DNA from: Dactylosporangium fulvum
Lineage (GTDB): Bacteria > Actinomycetota > Actinomycetes > Mycobacteriales > Micromonosporaceae
Assembly (NCBI RefSeq): GCF_025137375.1
Contig: NZ_CP073720.1
Location: 1,450,501 to 1,514,500, forward strand
Reading direction: 5' to 3'
DNA: 64,000 bases
Under the pieces are notes generated by a model, which did not search any database, was not told where the DNA came from, and saw nothing but the letters and a program-made list of their open reading frames with translations. Position 1 is the stretch's first letter. Every line of letters starts with the position of its first letter. The position numbers and the translations under genes were made by a program. Below are positions 19,860-27,282 of the stretch, piece by piece.

Positions 19860-20058
19860 AGCCACAACCGGTCAGGACCCACGCGGCAACGCCGAGTCTC
19901 CGCGATCACCTGTCCGGCCGGCGGCCTGCGGGGGTGCAGCCCGCGCGACCGGATCTGTCACTGATCAATGATCGTTAGTCCGAGTCGACCGGAAAACTCC
20001 GTCCCGGCCGGCACCCCGACAGTCCCGGATGCGCCGTGCGCGAGTTGTGAACCAGGCC

Positions 20059-20760
20059 TCAGGAAGCGTGCTCCTTGAGGATTCGTTCGGCGACGGCGAC
20101 CGGCTCGGCGAGCTTGCCCTCGGTGTGCGCATCGACCCACCGCTGCTTGCCGGGGAAGTAGATGCCGGACCCCGCGGCCCGGCGGATGCTCTCCTGCATG
20201 CCGGTGTCCATCATGCCCGGGTCGATGTTGACGACGCTGATCCGCTCGTCGTTCTGCACCTGCGAGCCGACGACGTCGATGAACGTCTCGCCGGCGGCTT
20301 TTGTCGTGCAGTAGAGCGCCCAGCCGTCGATGATCCGCCGGGCCGCGCCCGAGGAGATGAACAGCACCCGCAGGCGCGCGTCGCGCGGCGCGGCCCGCAG
20401 GAAGGTGTTGGTCAGCACGATCGGCGCGGTGAGGTTGACGGCGATCGCGTTGGTGATGGCCTCGGTGGTGAGCTTGCCCACCTCGCCGATCGGGTCGACG
20501 ACGGCGGCGTTGTGGATCAGCACCGCTTCGTCGGAGCCCCGCAGGAACGAACGCAGGGTGTCGTGGTCCGGGAGCCAGTGCGCGTCGGCCAGATCGGTGG
20601 AGAACAGCATGACGTCGGTGGGTCGTTCGTCACGCTGTTCTTGTTGGTCGGGGGTGAAGTGGCGCCCGACCGCCAGGATGCGGTCACCACGCGCGTTGGC
20701 CACGTCGAAGAAGGCGGCACCCAGGCCGCGGGACACTCCGGTGATCACGACGGCACGCAT
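20059..20760 (-). CDS. Short-chain dehydrogenase/reductase
   Basis: The 233-residue SDR has the cofactor loop TGVSRGLG near residue 8, NAA in LIHNAAVVDP, catalytic Ser in FISSGAARR and YCTTK (Tyr and Lys). Sequence around the active site is closest to benzil or sepiapterin-reductase-type SDRs, so a small carbonyl substrate with NADPH is likely but unproven. I start at ATG 20760 (MRAVVITG). TACAGT ends exactly 6 nt upstream, pointing to a leaderless mRNA, so transcription need not come from the MarR gene 30 bp behind. Confidence 0.88.
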   Translation of the reverse strand: MRAVVITGVSRGLGAAFFDVANARGDRILAVGRHFTPDQQEQRDERPTDVMLFSTDLADAHWLPDHDTLRSFLRGSDEAVLIHNAAVVDPIGEVGKLTTEAITNAIAVNLTAPIVLTNTFLRAAPRDARLRVLFISSGAARRIIDGWALYCTTKAAGETFIDVVGSQVQNDERISVVNIDPGMMDTGMQESIRRAAGSGIYFPGKQRWVDAHTEGKLAEPVAVAERILKEHAS

Positions 20761-20790
20761 GCGGTCACTGTATTCCTGTCGCGGCGGCAT

Positions 20791-21297
20791 TTATACGGCC
20801 CGGGCACCGGGGGCCGGTGGCCCCTTCGGCGCACCGGGACAGGTCTCGCCCAGCTTACCTGCGATCGTGCCGAGTGCGTCGGCGAGCGCGGTGGTCTGAG
20901 CGCGGTCGAGGTGATCGAAGATCAGCCGGCGCACGTCGGCGAGATGGGCGGGCGCGACCTCGTCGGCGAACCGGCGGCCGGACTCGGTGATCCGGGCGAT
21001 GGTCACCCGTCCGTCGCAGGCGTCGCCGGTCACCTCGACGTATCCGAGGTCGACCAGCTTGCGCATGCGGTGGCTCAACCGGCTCGCCGTCATGTTCATC
21101 TTGCCGGCCAGGTCGGACAGGCGCAGCCCGTCGTCGGCGTTGCTCAACGCCGACAGCAGCCCGTATTCGACGTGGACCAGGCCGTGCGGACGGAACGTGC
21201 GCTCCAGTTCGGGGAATCCGACGAGCACGACGGCCAGCAGCGACAGCCAAGCGCGTTGCTCGGTGTCGTCCAGCCATCGCGGCTCGTCGTCGCTCAT
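20791..21297 (-). CDS. MarR-family transcriptional regulator
   Basis: The 168-residue protein has a winged helix-turn-helix: LVHVEYGLLSALSNADDGLR, then LSDLAGKMNMTASRLSHRMR as the recognition region, then the wing GDACDGRVTIARITESG. Long N- and C-terminal helices would form the dimer interface. I start at MSDDEP (21297); ATG 21306 would add three residues. It lies downstream of the DoxX gene on the same strand, 56 bp away. Palindromes in the doxX promoter are its likely operators, so it probably represses its own unit and responds to a small phenolic or oxidant ligand. Confidence 0.9.
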   Translation of the reverse strand: MSDDEPRWLDDTEQRAWLSLLAVVLVGFPELERTFRPHGLVHVEYGLLSALSNADDGLRLSDLAGKMNMTASRLSHRMRKLVDLGYVEVTGDACDGRVTIARITESGRRFADEVAPAHLADVRRLIFDHLDRAQTTALADALGTIAGKLGETCPGAPKGPPAPGARAV

Positions 21298-21353
21298 GCC
21301 ATCCATGGTGCCTGGATCTTGCCGGGTGAGGCCAATGACGGGTCCGAAACGCG

Positions 21354-21710
21354 TCAGAAGCGGCCGATCGCGATCACCACGGCGAGGGCGCCGAGGATCA
21401 CGTTGATCAAGATCACCTGGTACTCCTTGGCGCGCACGTGATCGGCGACGGCAAGGACCATGATGAGCGCGAGGCCGACCGCGGCGAGGGGTGTCAGGAT
21501 CGTCGCGATCCCGGTGGCCCAGGGCAGGATGAGCCCGAGGCCGCCCAGGAGCTCCGTCGTGCCGATGAACTTGACCGTGCCCGGCGTCCGCCGCTCGACC
21601 CAGGTCATGTTCTTCGCGAGTTTCTCCTTGGGCTGACTGGCCTTCATGGCGCCGGCCATGATGAAGGCCGCGCCCAGCAGGCCCTGCAGGATCCACAGGA
21701 AGACGTTCAT
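21354..21710 (-). CDS. DoxX-family membrane protein
   Basis: The 118-residue protein has four predicted helices. It opens VFLWILQGLLGAAFIMAGAMK, followed by TPGTVKFIGTTELLGGLGLILP, the DoxX signature. Family members are membrane proteins often linked to redox or thiol stress; the exact role is unclear. AGGAG with 5-6 nt spacing precedes ATG 21710. A promoter with TTGACG and TATCGT and two palindromes lies upstream, and the MarR gene follows, so this looks like a self-regulated MarR-DoxX unit. Confidence 0.87.
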   Translation of the reverse strand: MNVFLWILQGLLGAAFIMAGAMKASQPKEKLAKNMTWVERRTPGTVKFIGTTELLGGLGLILPWATGIATILTPLAAVGLALIMVLAVADHVRAKEYQVILINVILGALAVVIAIGRF

Positions 21711-21725
21711 TCCGGCTCCTCGTGA

Positions 21726-21737
21726 TTGAAGCTTCAA
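21726..21737. promoter_or_regulatory. MarR operator candidate 1, downstream of doxX promoter
   Basis: TTGAAGCTTCAA is a perfect 12-bp palindrome in the 5' untranslated region of doxX, just before its ribosome-binding site. Its centre is 44 bp from that of the second palindrome, about four DNA turns, which suits two dimers on one face. Confidence 0.65.
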
Positions 21738-21751
21738 GTTCTCGGCGCCTC

Positions 21752-21782
21752 ACGATAGGGTGGTCGTACTTGAAGCGTCAAG
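21752..21782 (-). promoter_or_regulatory. doxX promoter overlapped by operator candidate 2
   Basis: On the minus strand TTGACG (21776-21781) and TATCGT (21752-21757) are separated by 18 bp, a good -35/-10 pair. The -35 lies inside CTTGACGCTTCAAG (21769-21782), a near-perfect palindrome of the same family as 21726-21737. A bound MarR dimer would block RNA polymerase. Confidence 0.65.
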
Positions 21783-21911
21783 CATTCTTCGGGTCGACCG
21801 ACGTCGGGCGCACGCCGTCATGCTCCCGGCCACCCGGCCGTAGGTCACGGGACGAAATGTCCCGACGTCCGGGTGACGGAGGTTCACCCAGGGTCGGCCG
21901 ACCGTGGCGGC

Positions 21912-22328
21912 ATGGATACCACTTCCAGCTCGATGCGGCAGCGGTCCCGCTGGGTCACCGGCTTCGCCGTCTTCGGCGGCAGCATGATGATCGTCATCGG
22001 CATCTTCCAGATCGTGGTGGGCCTGACCGCGATCTTCGAGGACACCTTCTACGTGCTCAGCGACAACTACCTCTTCGGCTTCGACGTGAGCACCTGGGGC
22101 TGGATCCACCTCGCGCTCGGCGTGATCGTCGCCGCCGGCGGCGTCGGGGTCCTCGCCGGGCAGGTGTGGGCCCGCGTGCTCGGTATCGTGCTGGCCGCGC
22201 TGAGCGCCGTCGCCAACTTCCTATTCCTGCCCTACTATCCGCTGTGGTCGATGCTGATCATCGCCGCCGACGTCGCGGTGATCTGGGCACTGACGAAGTA
22301 TGGGCGCGACGAGGCCATCGTCCCCTGA
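21912..22328 (+). CDS. Four-helix membrane protein of the DUF7144 type
   Basis: The 138-residue protein has four hydrophobic segments. WGWIHLALGVIVAAGGVGVL, then VLGIVLAALSAVANFLFLPY and MLIIAADVAVIWALTKYG match a family of small actinobacterial membrane proteins that I recognise as DUF7144. No function is known. GACCGT lies 6 nt before ATG 21912 and might be a weak leaderless -10. Upstream, two small palindromes (21848-21864 and 21871-21889) may be regulatory sites. Confidence 0.8.
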   Translation: MDTTSSSMRQRSRWVTGFAVFGGSMMIVIGIFQIVVGLTAIFEDTFYVLSDNYLFGFDVSTWGWIHLALGVIVAAGGVGVLAGQVWARVLGIVLAALSAVANFLFLPYYPLWSMLIIAADVAVIWALTKYGRDEAIVP

Positions 22329-22383
22329 GACAGTGTGGCCGGCCCACATGTGACCCGGCGTCACCCGGTGCGAATATGCGGTG

Positions 22384-23379
22384 ATGCACGTCACCACACA
22401 CGGGCCCATCGACGGTCCACCCGTCTTGCTCATACACGGCAACTGCTCCTCGTCGGGATTCTGGGAGCCGCTGATCCGTCACCTGCCGCCGGGGTGGCGG
22501 ATCGTCGCGCCCGACCTGCGCGGCTACGGCGCCTCGGAGGCGTTGCCCGTCGACGCCACGCGGGGACTGCGCGACTTCGCCGACGACGTCGCCGGCCTGC
22601 TCGACTCCTTCGGCGGCGCCCGGCCGGTCGTCGTGGGTCACTCGCTGGGCGGGGGCGTGGCGATGCAGTTGCTGCTCGACCACCCCGACTCGATCGCCGC
22701 CCTGGTGCTCGAGTCGCCCGTCTCGCCGTACGGCTTCGGCGGCACCCGTGACCTGGACGGCACGCCCACCACACCCGACTTCGCCGGCACCGGCGGCGGC
22801 TCGGTCAACCCCGACTTCGTCCGCCTGCTCGCCGCCAAGGACCGCGGGACCGACGATCAGGCCAGCCCGCGCAACGTCATGCGGGCGTTCTACGTCGCCG
22901 CGCCGGAGTCCTTCGGCGACGACGAGGAGTTTCTGCTCGACACCATGCTGTCCACGGCGACGGGCGAGGACAGTTACCCCGGGGACGCCTCGGCGAGCGA
23001 GCACTGGCCCAACGTCGGCCCCGGCACCCGCGGCGTCCTCAACACCTTGTCGCCGCGCTGGTTGAACCTGTCCGGCATCGTCGACCTGCCGGTCAAGCCG
23101 CCGATCACCTGGATTCGCGGCGACAAGGACGCGATCGTGTCCGACGCGTCGTTCTTCGACCTGGCACAGTTGGGCAAGCTCGGCCTGGTCCCCGGCTGGC
23201 CGGGTGACGAGGCGAGCCCGCCGCAGCCGATGGTGGGCCAGACCCGGGCGGTGCTACAGCGGTACGAGCTGAACGGCGGCACCTTCCGCGAGATCGTCTA
23301 CGACAACTGCGGCCACTCGCCGCACATCGAGCGGCCGACCGAGTTCGCCGCCGTGCTGAAGGAGGTCGTCGGCGCTTAG
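22384..23379 (+). CDS. Alpha/beta hydrolase, larger type
   Basis: The 331-residue protein begins with a strand and oxyanion loop PPVLLIHGNCSSSGFWEPLI. It has nucleophile elbow VVGHSLGGGVAM, an Asp in IRGDKDAIVSD and a final His in CGHSPHIERPTEF, a complete triad. The cap domain (about 130-240) is longer than in the hydrolase at 17993. GTG 22381 and ATG 22384 are both possible; GAATAT lies exactly 6 nt before ATG 22384, so I favour that as a leaderless start. The substrate is unknown. The gene ends 9 bp before the DUF456 gene. Confidence 0.87.
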   Translation: MHVTTHGPIDGPPVLLIHGNCSSSGFWEPLIRHLPPGWRIVAPDLRGYGASEALPVDATRGLRDFADDVAGLLDSFGGARPVVVGHSLGGGVAMQLLLDHPDSIAALVLESPVSPYGFGGTRDLDGTPTTPDFAGTGGGSVNPDFVRLLAAKDRGTDDQASPRNVMRAFYVAAPESFGDDEEFLLDTMLSTATGEDSYPGDASASEHWPNVGPGTRGVLNTLSPRWLNLSGIVDLPVKPPITWIRGDKDAIVSDASFFDLAQLGKLGLVPGWPGDEASPPQPMVGQTRAVLQRYELNGGTFREIVYDNCGHSPHIERPTEFAAVLKEVVGA

Positions 23380-23388
23380 AGTGCTCGC

Positions 23389-23889
23389 GTGGATCTGACC
23401 GACAGCAGCTGGCTGGTCTCGTTCATCGCCGGCGCCGCGGTGATCATCGGTGTCGTCGGCGTCATCATCCCCATGCTCCCCGGCCTGGTCCTGTGCTGGG
23501 CCGGGGTGATGGTGTGGGCGCTCCTCGGTGGCCACGGCGCCGTCGGCTGGACGGTCGCCGCTGCGGCCACCGTCGTGCTGGTGCTGGGCTTCGTCGCGAA
23601 GTACCTCGTGCCGGGGCGCAACCTGAAGCGCGCCGGGGTGTCCAACCTGACCCTGCTGCTCGGCGGCGTCTGCGGCCTCGTCGGCTTCTTCGTCATCCCG
23701 GTCGTCGGCCTGGTGATCGGCTTCGTGCTCGGGATCTACGTGGTCGAGCAGATCCGGCAGAAGGATGCGCGCCGCGCGTGGACATCGACCAAACACGCCC
23801 TCAAGGCCGCTGGCGTGTCGATGCTCATCGAACTCGTCACCGCGCTGGTCATCGCCGGAATCTGGGTCGCCGGCCTGCTGACGGTGTGA
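23389..23889 (+). CDS. DUF456 membrane protein
   Basis: The 166-residue protein has four or five hydrophobic helices with Gly-rich motifs: VGVIIPMLPGLVLCWAGVMV, LLLGGVCGLVGFFVIPVVGL and a C-terminal LVTALVIAGIWVAGLLTV. This is the DUF456 pattern. Its function is unknown. TAGAGT at 23377-23382 ends exactly 6 nt before GTG 23389 and overlaps the stop codon of the preceding hydrolase, so the gene has its own leaderless promoter despite the 9-bp spacing. Confidence 0.86.
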   Translation: MDLTDSSWLVSFIAGAAVIIGVVGVIIPMLPGLVLCWAGVMVWALLGGHGAVGWTVAAAATVVLVLGFVAKYLVPGRNLKRAGVSNLTLLLGGVCGLVGFFVIPVVGLVIGFVLGIYVVEQIRQKDARRAWTSTKHALKAAGVSMLIELVTALVIAGIWVAGLLTV

Positions 23890-23934
23890 CATCTTGCTAC
23901 GGATTTTGTCGTAGGCGTCTGGCAAAGTGACGGG

Positions 23935-24705
23935 ATGGAGATCGGTCGGCACATCGACGCCTTGGAGCGCGCCGGGCTGGACTTCGTCGACGCAGCGGAG
24001 AAGGCCGGGTTCGACGCGCCCGTTCCCACCTGCCCCGAGTGGACCGTTCGAGAGCTGGTGCAGCACGTCGGTTATGTCCATCGCTGGGCCGCCACCTACG
24101 TCCGGGAGTGCCGCACGGTGGTGCTGACCGACGACGAGGAGGAGGCCGCCGTCGGCCCGATGCCGGGCGACGCCGACCTCGTCGCCTGGTTCCAGGCCGG
24201 ACACACCGAGCTGGTCGACCTGCTGCGCGCCGCACCCGGCGACCTCACCTGCTGGCACTTCCTGCCCGCGCCGTCGCCGCTGGCGTTCTGGGCCCGTCGG
24301 CAGGCCCACGAGACGACGATCCACCGGGCCGACCTGCAGGGCGCCGTCGGCACGATCGGCGGTGTCGAGGCCGACGTCGGCGTCGACGGCATCGACGAGT
24401 TGCTCATGGGGTTCTACGGCTCGCGTGGCGGCCGCCTGCGCGCCGAGGGGCCGTGCACGCTCTCCGTCGGCGTGACCGACGGGGCCCGCTGCGACGGCCC
24501 TCACGCGTGGACCGTCCGCATGGGCCCGGAGGGTGCCGAGATCAGCCGCGGCGCCCCGGACGCCGCCGACTGCACGCTCCGAGGCCCGGCCAGCGACCTC
24601 TACCTGGCGTTGTGGAACCGGCGCGCCACCGCCGACCTCCACGTCGACGGTGATCCGGCGGTCCTCGATCTCTGGCGCTCGCGGGCCACGATCCGCTGGA
24701 CCTGA
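23935..24705 (+). CDS. Maleylpyruvate isomerase-family (DinB-like) mycothiol protein
   Basis: The 256-residue protein begins HIDALERAGLDFVDAAEKAG, followed by VPTCPEWTVRELVQHVGYVHRW, the hallmark of the MDMPI N-terminal DinB-like metal-binding domain. FWARRQAHETTIHRAD supplies further metal-ligand His residues. The C-terminal part (CTLRGPASDLYLALWNRR, then VDGDPAVLDLWR) is the usual second domain. Relatives use mycothiol as cofactor; the substrate here is unknown. CAAAGT lies 6 nt before ATG 23935, a possible leaderless -10. I see no terminator directly behind it. Confidence 0.87.
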   Translation: MEIGRHIDALERAGLDFVDAAEKAGFDAPVPTCPEWTVRELVQHVGYVHRWAATYVRECRTVVLTDDEEEAAVGPMPGDADLVAWFQAGHTELVDLLRAAPGDLTCWHFLPAPSPLAFWARRQAHETTIHRADLQGAVGTIGGVEADVGVDGIDELLMGFYGSRGGRLRAEGPCTLSVGVTDGARCDGPHAWTVRMGPEGAEISRGAPDAADCTLRGPASDLYLALWNRRATADLHVDGDPAVLDLWRSRATIRWT

Positions 24706-24737
24706 TTTTTTGTCGTACTGTCCTGGCACGATCCCGG

Positions 24738-25014
24738 CCACGGACACAACGCACGACGGTCGCCACGACTTCGACTTCATCTTCGGGTGACGAGTGGCTG
24801 GACTTTCCTCGTGACCTCGTCCGCCGAGCCGATCTTCAGCGGGCTCGGGCACGCCGGGTCGGCGGACACGGCCCGCTGGGAGCAGGCGTTTTCCGAGGAC
24901 GGCGGCGCGACCTGGCGCACCAACTGGATCATGGATCTGACTCGGGTGGTGAGCGGTATCCCACAGGGTGCGCCCGCCCCCTCGGCTCCGGCGGCATGGG
25001 AGACTCGCCAGTAA
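24738..25014 (+). pseudogene. Remnant of a DUF1579-like small protein gene, centre deleted
   Basis: One frame reads [13 protein letters not shown] and stops at 24789. The next frame continues at once with [20 protein letters not shown], then [32 protein letters not shown] resembles the N-terminus and the [11 protein letters not shown]...TNWIMDLTR block the C-terminus of a family of about 150-residue actinobacterial proteins. The middle third is missing and the ends are in different frames, so I read this as an internal deletion. A GTG-led 75-codon frame (24787-25014) remains open, but I doubt it is functional. Confidence 0.55.
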
Positions 25015-25042
25015 CCTGAGCGGTCGTTAGAGAGGTCTTGCG

Positions 25043-26830
25043 ATGGGGCGCGAGTTTGCATCCGTGGGCGTGGTCGGCCTTGGCACCATGGGTGCCGGCA
25101 TCGTCGAGGTCTTCGCCCGCAACGGGCTGGCGGTGATCGCGGTCGAGATCAGCGACGCGGCCCTGCACCGGGGCGAGGAGATCCTGCGGGGCTCGATCGA
25201 CCGCGCGGTGAACCGCGGCAAGCTCTCCGCCGAGGACCGCGACACGCTGCTCGGCCATGTGACGTTCGCCGTCGGGCTCGACGCCCTGCGTGACGCCGAC
25301 CTGGTGATCGAGGCGGTGCCCGAGCACCTCGACCTCAAGCAGCGGATCTTCGCCGAGCTCGACCGGGTCTGCAAGCCCGAGACGATCCTCGCGACCAACA
25401 CCTCCAGCCTCTCGGTCACCGAGATCTCCGTCGCGACCGGCCGGCCCAACCAGGTGGTCGGCATGCACTTCTTCAACCCGGCGCCGATCATGAAGCTCGT
25501 CGAGGTGGTCCGCACGGTCGTCACCGCCGAGGACGTCGTCACCGACGTCGAGGCGCTCTGCACGCGGCTCGGCAAGGTCGACGTGACCATCAACGACCGG
25601 GCCGGCTTCATCGCCAACGCGCTCCTGTTCGGCTACCTCAACCAGGCCGTGTCGATGGTCGAGGCCAAATACGCCACCCGCGAGGACATCGACGCCGCGA
25701 TGAAGCTGGGCTGCGGCCTGCCGATGGGGCCGCTCGCCCTGATGGACCTGATCGGGCTCGACACGGCCTACGAGGTCCTCGACACGATGTACCGGCGGGG
25801 CGGGCGCGACCGCCGTCACGCCCCGGTCCCGCTGATCAAGCAGATGGTGACCGCCGGGCTGCTGGGGCGGAAGTCGGGGCGGGGCTTCTACACGTATGAG
25901 AAGCCCGGCTCGCCGGTGGTCGTGCCCGACGAGTTCACGCCGCGCGCCGACGCCGAGACGGGCGGCACCGCCCGTAACGTCGCCAAGGTCGGCGTCGTCG
26001 GCTCCGGCACGATGGCGACGGGCATCATCGAGGTCTTCGCCAAGGCCGGGTTCGAGGTCGTGTCGGTGACCCGCGGTGCCGAGAAGTCGGCCCGGGTCTG
26101 CGAGGCGCTGAAGACGTCGCTGAACAAGAGCGTGGTCCGCGGCAAGCTGACCGAGGAGCAGCGCGACGCGACGATCGGCCGGGTCACCTGGTCGGCGACG
26201 CTCGAGCACCTGTCCGACGTCGACCTGGTCGTCGAGGCGGTGGTCGAGGAGCTGTCGGTCAAGAAGGCGCTGTTCGCGTCGCTCGACGAGATCTGCAAGC
26301 CGGGTGTCGTCCTGGCCACCACCACGTCGAGCCTGCCGGTCATCGAGTGCGCGGTGGCGACCGAGCGGCCGGCCGACGTGGTGGGGCTGCACTTCTTCAA
26401 CCCGGCGCCGATCATGGGCCTGGTCGAGGTCGTGCGCACGATCCGCACGTCCGACGAGACGGTGGCGACGGCGGCGGCGGTCTGCCGCACGCTGGCCAAG
26501 CACGCGGTGGTCTGCGCCGACCGCTCGGGCTTTGTGGTCAACGCGCTGCTGTTCCCGTATCTCAACGACGCGGTCAAGATGGTCGAGGCCTCCTATTCCA
26601 CGGCCGACGACATCGACCACGCGATGAAGCTCGGCTGTGGCTACCCGATGGGCCCGTTCGAGCTCCTCGACGTGGTCGGCCTGGACGTGTCGCTGGCCAT
26701 CCAGCGTGAGCTCTACCTCGAGCTCCGCGAGCCCGGCTTCGCCCCCGCCCCGCTGCTCGAGCACCTGGTGACCGCCGGCTACCTGGGCCGCAAGGTCGGC
26801 CGCGGCTTCCGCGACTATTCGAAGCGCTGA
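25043..26830 (+). CDS. Tandem-duplicated, fused 3-hydroxyacyl-CoA dehydrogenase
   Basis: The 595-residue protein contains two complete copies of the same enzyme. Copy 1 (about residues 5-290) has GLGTMGAGIVEVFA and MHFFNPAPIMKLVEVVRTV and ends GRKSGRGFYTYEKP. Copy 2 (about 300-595) has GSGTMATGIIEVFA and LHFFNPAPIMGLVEVVRTI and ends GRKVGRGFRDYSKR. Both keep the catalytic His of HFFNPAP and the NAD loop, so both halves may be active; the enzyme is normally a dimer of single copies. It oxidises 3-hydroxyacyl-CoA. ATG 25043 follows GAGAGG. CTGAGCGGT in the upstream region (24-34 nt before the ATG) resembles the ccr/ecm operator core. Confidence 0.93.
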   Translation: MGREFASVGVVGLGTMGAGIVEVFARNGLAVIAVEISDAALHRGEEILRGSIDRAVNRGKLSAEDRDTLLGHVTFAVGLDALRDADLVIEAVPEHLDLKQRIFAELDRVCKPETILATNTSSLSVTEISVATGRPNQVVGMHFFNPAPIMKLVEVVRTVVTAEDVVTDVEALCTRLGKVDVTINDRAGFIANALLFGYLNQAVSMVEAKYATREDIDAAMKLGCGLPMGPLALMDLIGLDTAYEVLDTMYRRGGRDRRHAPVPLIKQMVTAGLLGRKSGRGFYTYEKPGSPVVVPDEFTPRADAETGGTARNVAKVGVVGSGTMATGIIEVFAKAGFEVVSVTRGAEKSARVCEALKTSLNKSVVRGKLTEEQRDATIGRVTWSATLEHLSDVDLVVEAVVEELSVKKALFASLDEICKPGVVLATTTSSLPVIECAVATERPADVVGLHFFNPAPIMGLVEVVRTIRTSDETVATAAAVCRTLAKHAVVCADRSGFVVNALLFPYLNDAVKMVEASYSTADDIDHAMKLGCGYPMGPFELLDVVGLDVSLAIQRELYLELREPGFAPAPLLEHLVTAGYLGRKVGRGFRDYSKR

Positions 26831-26859
26831 CCCGGCGATCGGGCGGCAGGTCAAGTTGA

Positions 26860-26903
26860 TCGTGGCGCGTTCTGGTCGTCCTGGCAGCCACAACGCTCCA
26901 CGA
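26860..26903. repeat. 16-bp imperfect inverted repeat
   Basis: Arms 26860-26875 (TCGTGGCGCGTTCTGG) and 26888-26903 pair at 14 of 16 positions around a 12-nt loop, 29 bp after the dehydrogenase stop. It may serve as a terminator. Its outer GATC and inner CCTGGCA loosely recall the 70-bp repeat at 19661 and 61998. Confidence 0.6.
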
Positions 26904-26952
26904 CCGCCGCATGATCAGCCAGCCGCGACCACGTGATCGGTACGCTGAAGAG

Positions 26953-27282
26953 GTGAGCCCCCGTCGCAATCATCCTCGCCGCGACGCCGAGCCTGAGCCG
27001 CTCGACGTCGAGCGCATCAAGCGTGGCGTCGGCGGGGTGCAGGCGTGGAGCGACGGAGAGTGGCAGGTGCGCAACATCCCTGCGAGCGCGGCCGCCAAGC
27101 CGTACCGCTGCCCGGGATGTGACCACGAGATCGCGCCCGGGGTTCCGCACGTCGTCGCCTGGCCCGCCGACGAGCGCGGCGATCTCACCGACCGGCGGCA
27201 CTGGCACACCGGGTGCTGGCGCGCTCGCGACCGCCGGACTCCCAACGTCCAGCGGTCGCGGAGCGCGCCCCGCTACGGGTGA
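26953..27282 (+). CDS. Small putative zinc-binding protein
   Basis: The 109-residue protein is very basic, with a Cys/His cluster YRCPGCDHEI then RRHWHTGCWRARDRR (CxxC, then HxxxC) that could bind one zinc ion. The N-terminus is a charged, probably disordered tail. Similar proteins are common in actinobacteria, sometimes annotated as ATP/GTP-binding without support. No function can be given. I choose GTG 26953 because TACGCT (26941-26946) ends exactly 6 nt before it. Its 3' end overlaps the opposing glycosyltransferase by 10 bp. Confidence 0.78.
   Translation: MSPRRNHPRRDAEPEPLDVERIKRGVGGVQAWSDGEWQVRNIPASAAAKPYRCPGCDHEIAPGVPHVVAWPADERGDLTDRRHWHTGCWRARDRRTPNVQRSRSAPRYG

Larger units (their letters stand above)
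18806..20058. other. Gene-free repeat island
   Basis: About 1.25 kb between the hydrolase and the SDR gene has no convincing CDS. Open frames exist on both strands but have low-complexity translations. At 18850-18960 a frame reads GLTAQATLNAVGVEAINMA, perhaps a fragment of a lost gene that I cannot name. The rest is packed with hairpins built round GATCGCGA or TGATCATGA words, one 27-bp tandem repeat and one nested inverted repeat, listed separately. Confidence 0.7.

Noticed and set aside
18806..20058. CRISPR array
   Set aside because: Repeats are few, adjacent or palindromic, with no regular spacers, and no cas genes are in the window.
21848..21864. GGGAC-N5-GTCCC palindrome resembling a DosR/DevR box
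   Set aside because: The spacing is one base longer than the known consensus and the downstream gene is not a typical target. I keep it only as a possible site.
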